Shown one piece after another: positions 6,251 to 7,762 of a stretch of DNA of 7,762 nucleotides. The position numbers were made by a program, and so were the translations under genes. The number at the start of each line of letters is the position of its first letter. The stretch's first letter is position 1. Source of the stretch: Acidimicrobiales bacterium. GTDB lineage: Bacteria; Actinomycetota; Acidimicrobiia; Acidimicrobiales; Aldehydirespiratoraceae. The stretch spans positions 1 to 7,762 of the forward strand of contig BQJV01000136.1 of the NCBI GenBank assembly GCA_021604885.1, in the 5' to 3' direction. The notes beneath the pieces were generated by a model. It was not told the origin of the DNA. It worked only from the letters and a program-made list of their open reading frames with translations, and did not search any database.

Positions 6251-7762
6251 TCAGGTCAGCTCGAGACCCGAGAGTTCGCCATCGGCGCGCCACTGTTCGA
6301 GCAGGGCGAAGAACTTCATGTTCCCCTTGCCGTAGGCGCCGTTCTGTGCAGCGGACGCGCCGAGAGGCTGACCCTCATTGTTGTAGTAGCCCGGGGTGCA
6401 GCTCGCCTGGAACTCGGCGGTGTCGCGGGCGCTCGTGATGATCGTGTCGACCCAGGCGCCCTCGGCGTCGTCGCTGACCTCGACCCGGGTGGCTCCTCGT
6501 GCGCTCATCTCCTGCACGACATGGGCGATGTGCGTGCTCACCTCGTCGAGCATGTGCGGATAGTTCGCCGTGAACCCGCCCTGGATGTGGCTGACGATGA
6601 AGAGGTTCGGAAAGCCGCGGCTGAACATGCCGTGCATCGTGCGGACGCCGTCCGCCCACTTGCTGCCGAGGCTCAGTCCGCCGATCCCGATCGGGTCCAT
6701 GCCGGTCCGGCGGGTGTAGCTGGTGCCGACCTCGAAGCCGGTGGCGAAGATCAGGCAGTCCAGCTCGTATTCGGTGCCGTCGACAACGACGCCGCGCTCC
6801 GTGATGCGATCCACCCCGCGCCCGTCCGTATCGACCAGGTGCACGTTCGGCCGGTTGAACGCGCCGAGGTAGTCGTCGTGGAAGCACGGGCGCTTGCAGA
6901 ACTGGCGGTACCAGGGCTTGAGCGCCTCGGCCGTGTCGACGTCGCGCACCACGGCGTCGACGCGGGCACGGATCTCGTTCATCTTCGTGAAGTCGGCGAG
7001 CTCCATCGTCTCGGCCAGATTCGCCATGCTGAAGCTGTCGCCCTGGCGCTGCGCGATCTCGATGAACTTGCCGATGATCGACGTCCAGCCGTCCATCACG
7101 AGGTCCTCGTCGGTGAAGCCGCCGGAGACCAGCGTGTTGAAGTTCTCCATGCGATCGCGATGCCAGCCGGGCTGCAACGACGAGACCCACTGGGGATCCG
7201 TCGGCGCGTTGTCGCGCACGTCGATCGACGACGGGGTGCGCTGGAAGACGTGCAGCGACGCGGCCGCCGCACCGACGTGGGGCACGCACTGCACAGCGGT
7301 CGCGCCGGTGCCGATGATGCCGACCCGCTTCCCCTCGAGTCCGGCGAGATTCCCGTCGGGATCGCCGCCCGTGTAGTCGTAGTCCCAGCGACTCGTGTGG
7401 AACGAGTGGCCGGTGAACGACTCGATGCCCGCGATGCCGGGCAGCTTCGGCCGGTGCAGCGGCCCGCTCGACATGATGACGAACCGCGCCCGTATGGCGT
7501 CCTCGTGATTCGTGCGCACGATCCAGCGCCCGTCGTTCTCGTTCCACTCGGCGCCCGTCACCTCGGTCTGGAACAGGGCTTTGTCGTAGAGGCCGTAGTG
7601 CTCACCGATCGTGCGGCTGTGGGCGAGGATCTCCTTCGCCTTCGTGTACTTCTCGGCGGGCATGAAGCCCGTCTCCTCGAGCAGGGGCAGATAGATGTAG
7701 GACTCGATGTCGCACATGGCGCCGGGATATCGGTTCCAGTACCACGTGCCGCCGAAGTCGCC
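6251..7762 (-). CDS. Baeyer-Villiger-type flavin monooxygenase (partial, N-terminus off the window)
   Basis: The frame is open to the right edge; 503 residues are visible. The first in-frame ATG (7717) is not the start, because the upstream codons read GDFGGTWYWNRYPGAMCDIES, a conserved block of class B flavin monooxygenases. The first FAD-binding GxGxxG lies beyond the edge; roughly 80-110 residues are probably missing. In visible numbering: the Baeyer-Villiger fingerprint FTGHSFHTSRWD (116-127) matches FxGxxxHxxxW[PD] exactly; the NADPH Rossmann motif GTGATA is at 151-156; FQRTP (173-177) carries the Arg typical of NADPH preference; CKRPCFHDDY (289-298) holds a Lys matching the conserved NADPH-contacting Lys of phenylacetone monooxygenase by eye; FATGFE is at 339-344. 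Near the end is CTPGYYNNEG (455-464), as in larger actinobacterial members. It would insert oxygen next to a ketone, giving an ester or lactone. Substrate unknown. The stop is TGA at 6253-6251. Confidence 0.92.
   Translation of the reverse strand, partial: GDFGGTWYWNRYPGAMCDIESYIYLPLLEETGFMPAEKYTKAKEILAHSRTIGEHYGLYDKALFQTEVTGAEWNENDGRWIVRTNHEDAIRARFVIMSSGPLHRPKLPGIAGIESFTGHSFHTSRWDYDYTGGDPDGNLAGLEGKRVGIIGTGATAVQCVPHVGAAAASLHVFQRTPSSIDVRDNAPTDPQWVSSLQPGWHRDRMENFNTLVSGGFTDEDLVMDGWTSIIGKFIEIAQRQGDSFSMANLAETMELADFTKMNEIRARVDAVVRDVDTAEALKPWYRQFCKRPCFHDDYLGAFNRPNVHLVDTDGRGVDRITERGVVVDGTEYELDCLIFATGFEVGTSYTRRTGMDPIGIGGLSLGSKWADGVRTMHGMFSRGFPNLFIVSHIQGGFTANYPHMLDEVSTHIAHVVQEMSARGATRVEVSDDAEGAWVDTIITSARDTAEFQASCTPGYYNNEGQPLGASAAQNGAYGKGNMKFFALLEQWRADGELSGLELT

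Noticed and set aside
6375..7547. Second minus-strand frame of 390 codons inside the monooxygenase
   Set aside because: It is an Arg/His/Gly-rich shifted-frame product lying wholly within a gene with complete motifs.
1..7762. A defence, mobile or CRISPR system
   Set aside because: I looked for repeats, integrase or transposase motifs, nuclease motifs and toxin-antitoxin pairs. All coding capacity is accounted for by transport and metabolic genes.

Overview
The window is GC-rich and tightly packed. Every convincing gene lies on the minus strand, so transcription runs from high to low coordinates. The codon use, the Gly/Asp-rich lipoprotein leader (a lipobox followed by Gly-Asp-Asp-Asp) and the family mix suggest a high-GC actinobacterium, perhaps of the Acidimicrobiia type. 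That placement is inferred from sequence style only; there is no rRNA or other phylogenetic marker here.

Layout in transcription order: (1) a flavin-dependent Baeyer-Villiger-type monooxygenase, cut by the right edge of the window (7762-6251); (2) a 51-nt gap; (3) livF-type ATPase (6199-5390); (4) livG-type ATPase (5393-4620); (5) a long-chain-type acyl-CoA synthetase (4623-2788); (6) livH-type permease (2791-1709); (7) livM-type permease (1712-516); (8) a 31-nt gap with a strong ribosome binding site; (9) a type-1 periplasmic-binding lipoprotein (484-1), cut by the left edge. The four junctions livF/livG, livG/ligase, ligase/livH and livH/livM are all 4-nt start/stop overlaps (ATGA or GTGA). 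The ligase is therefore a built-in member of the transporter operon, not an insertion.

Together these encode a complete ABC importer of the branched-chain amino acid (HAAT) family: two ATPases, two permeases and one binding lipoprotein, with an acyl-CoA ligase translated between the ATPases and the permeases. The simplest reading is that the transporter does not import leucine but a carboxylic acid (fatty, aromatic, terpenoid or steroid-derived), which the ligase traps as its CoA thioester on entry. The upstream monooxygenase, which would turn a ketone into an ester or lactone, fits a catabolic setting but may be a separate transcription unit. The substrate cannot be read from the sequence.

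There is no gene-free stretch over 300 bases. I see no RNA genes, mobile elements, CRISPR arrays, long repeats, convincing terminator or regulator gene. No promoter could be assigned; the main one is probably upstream of the window or in the 51-nt gap.
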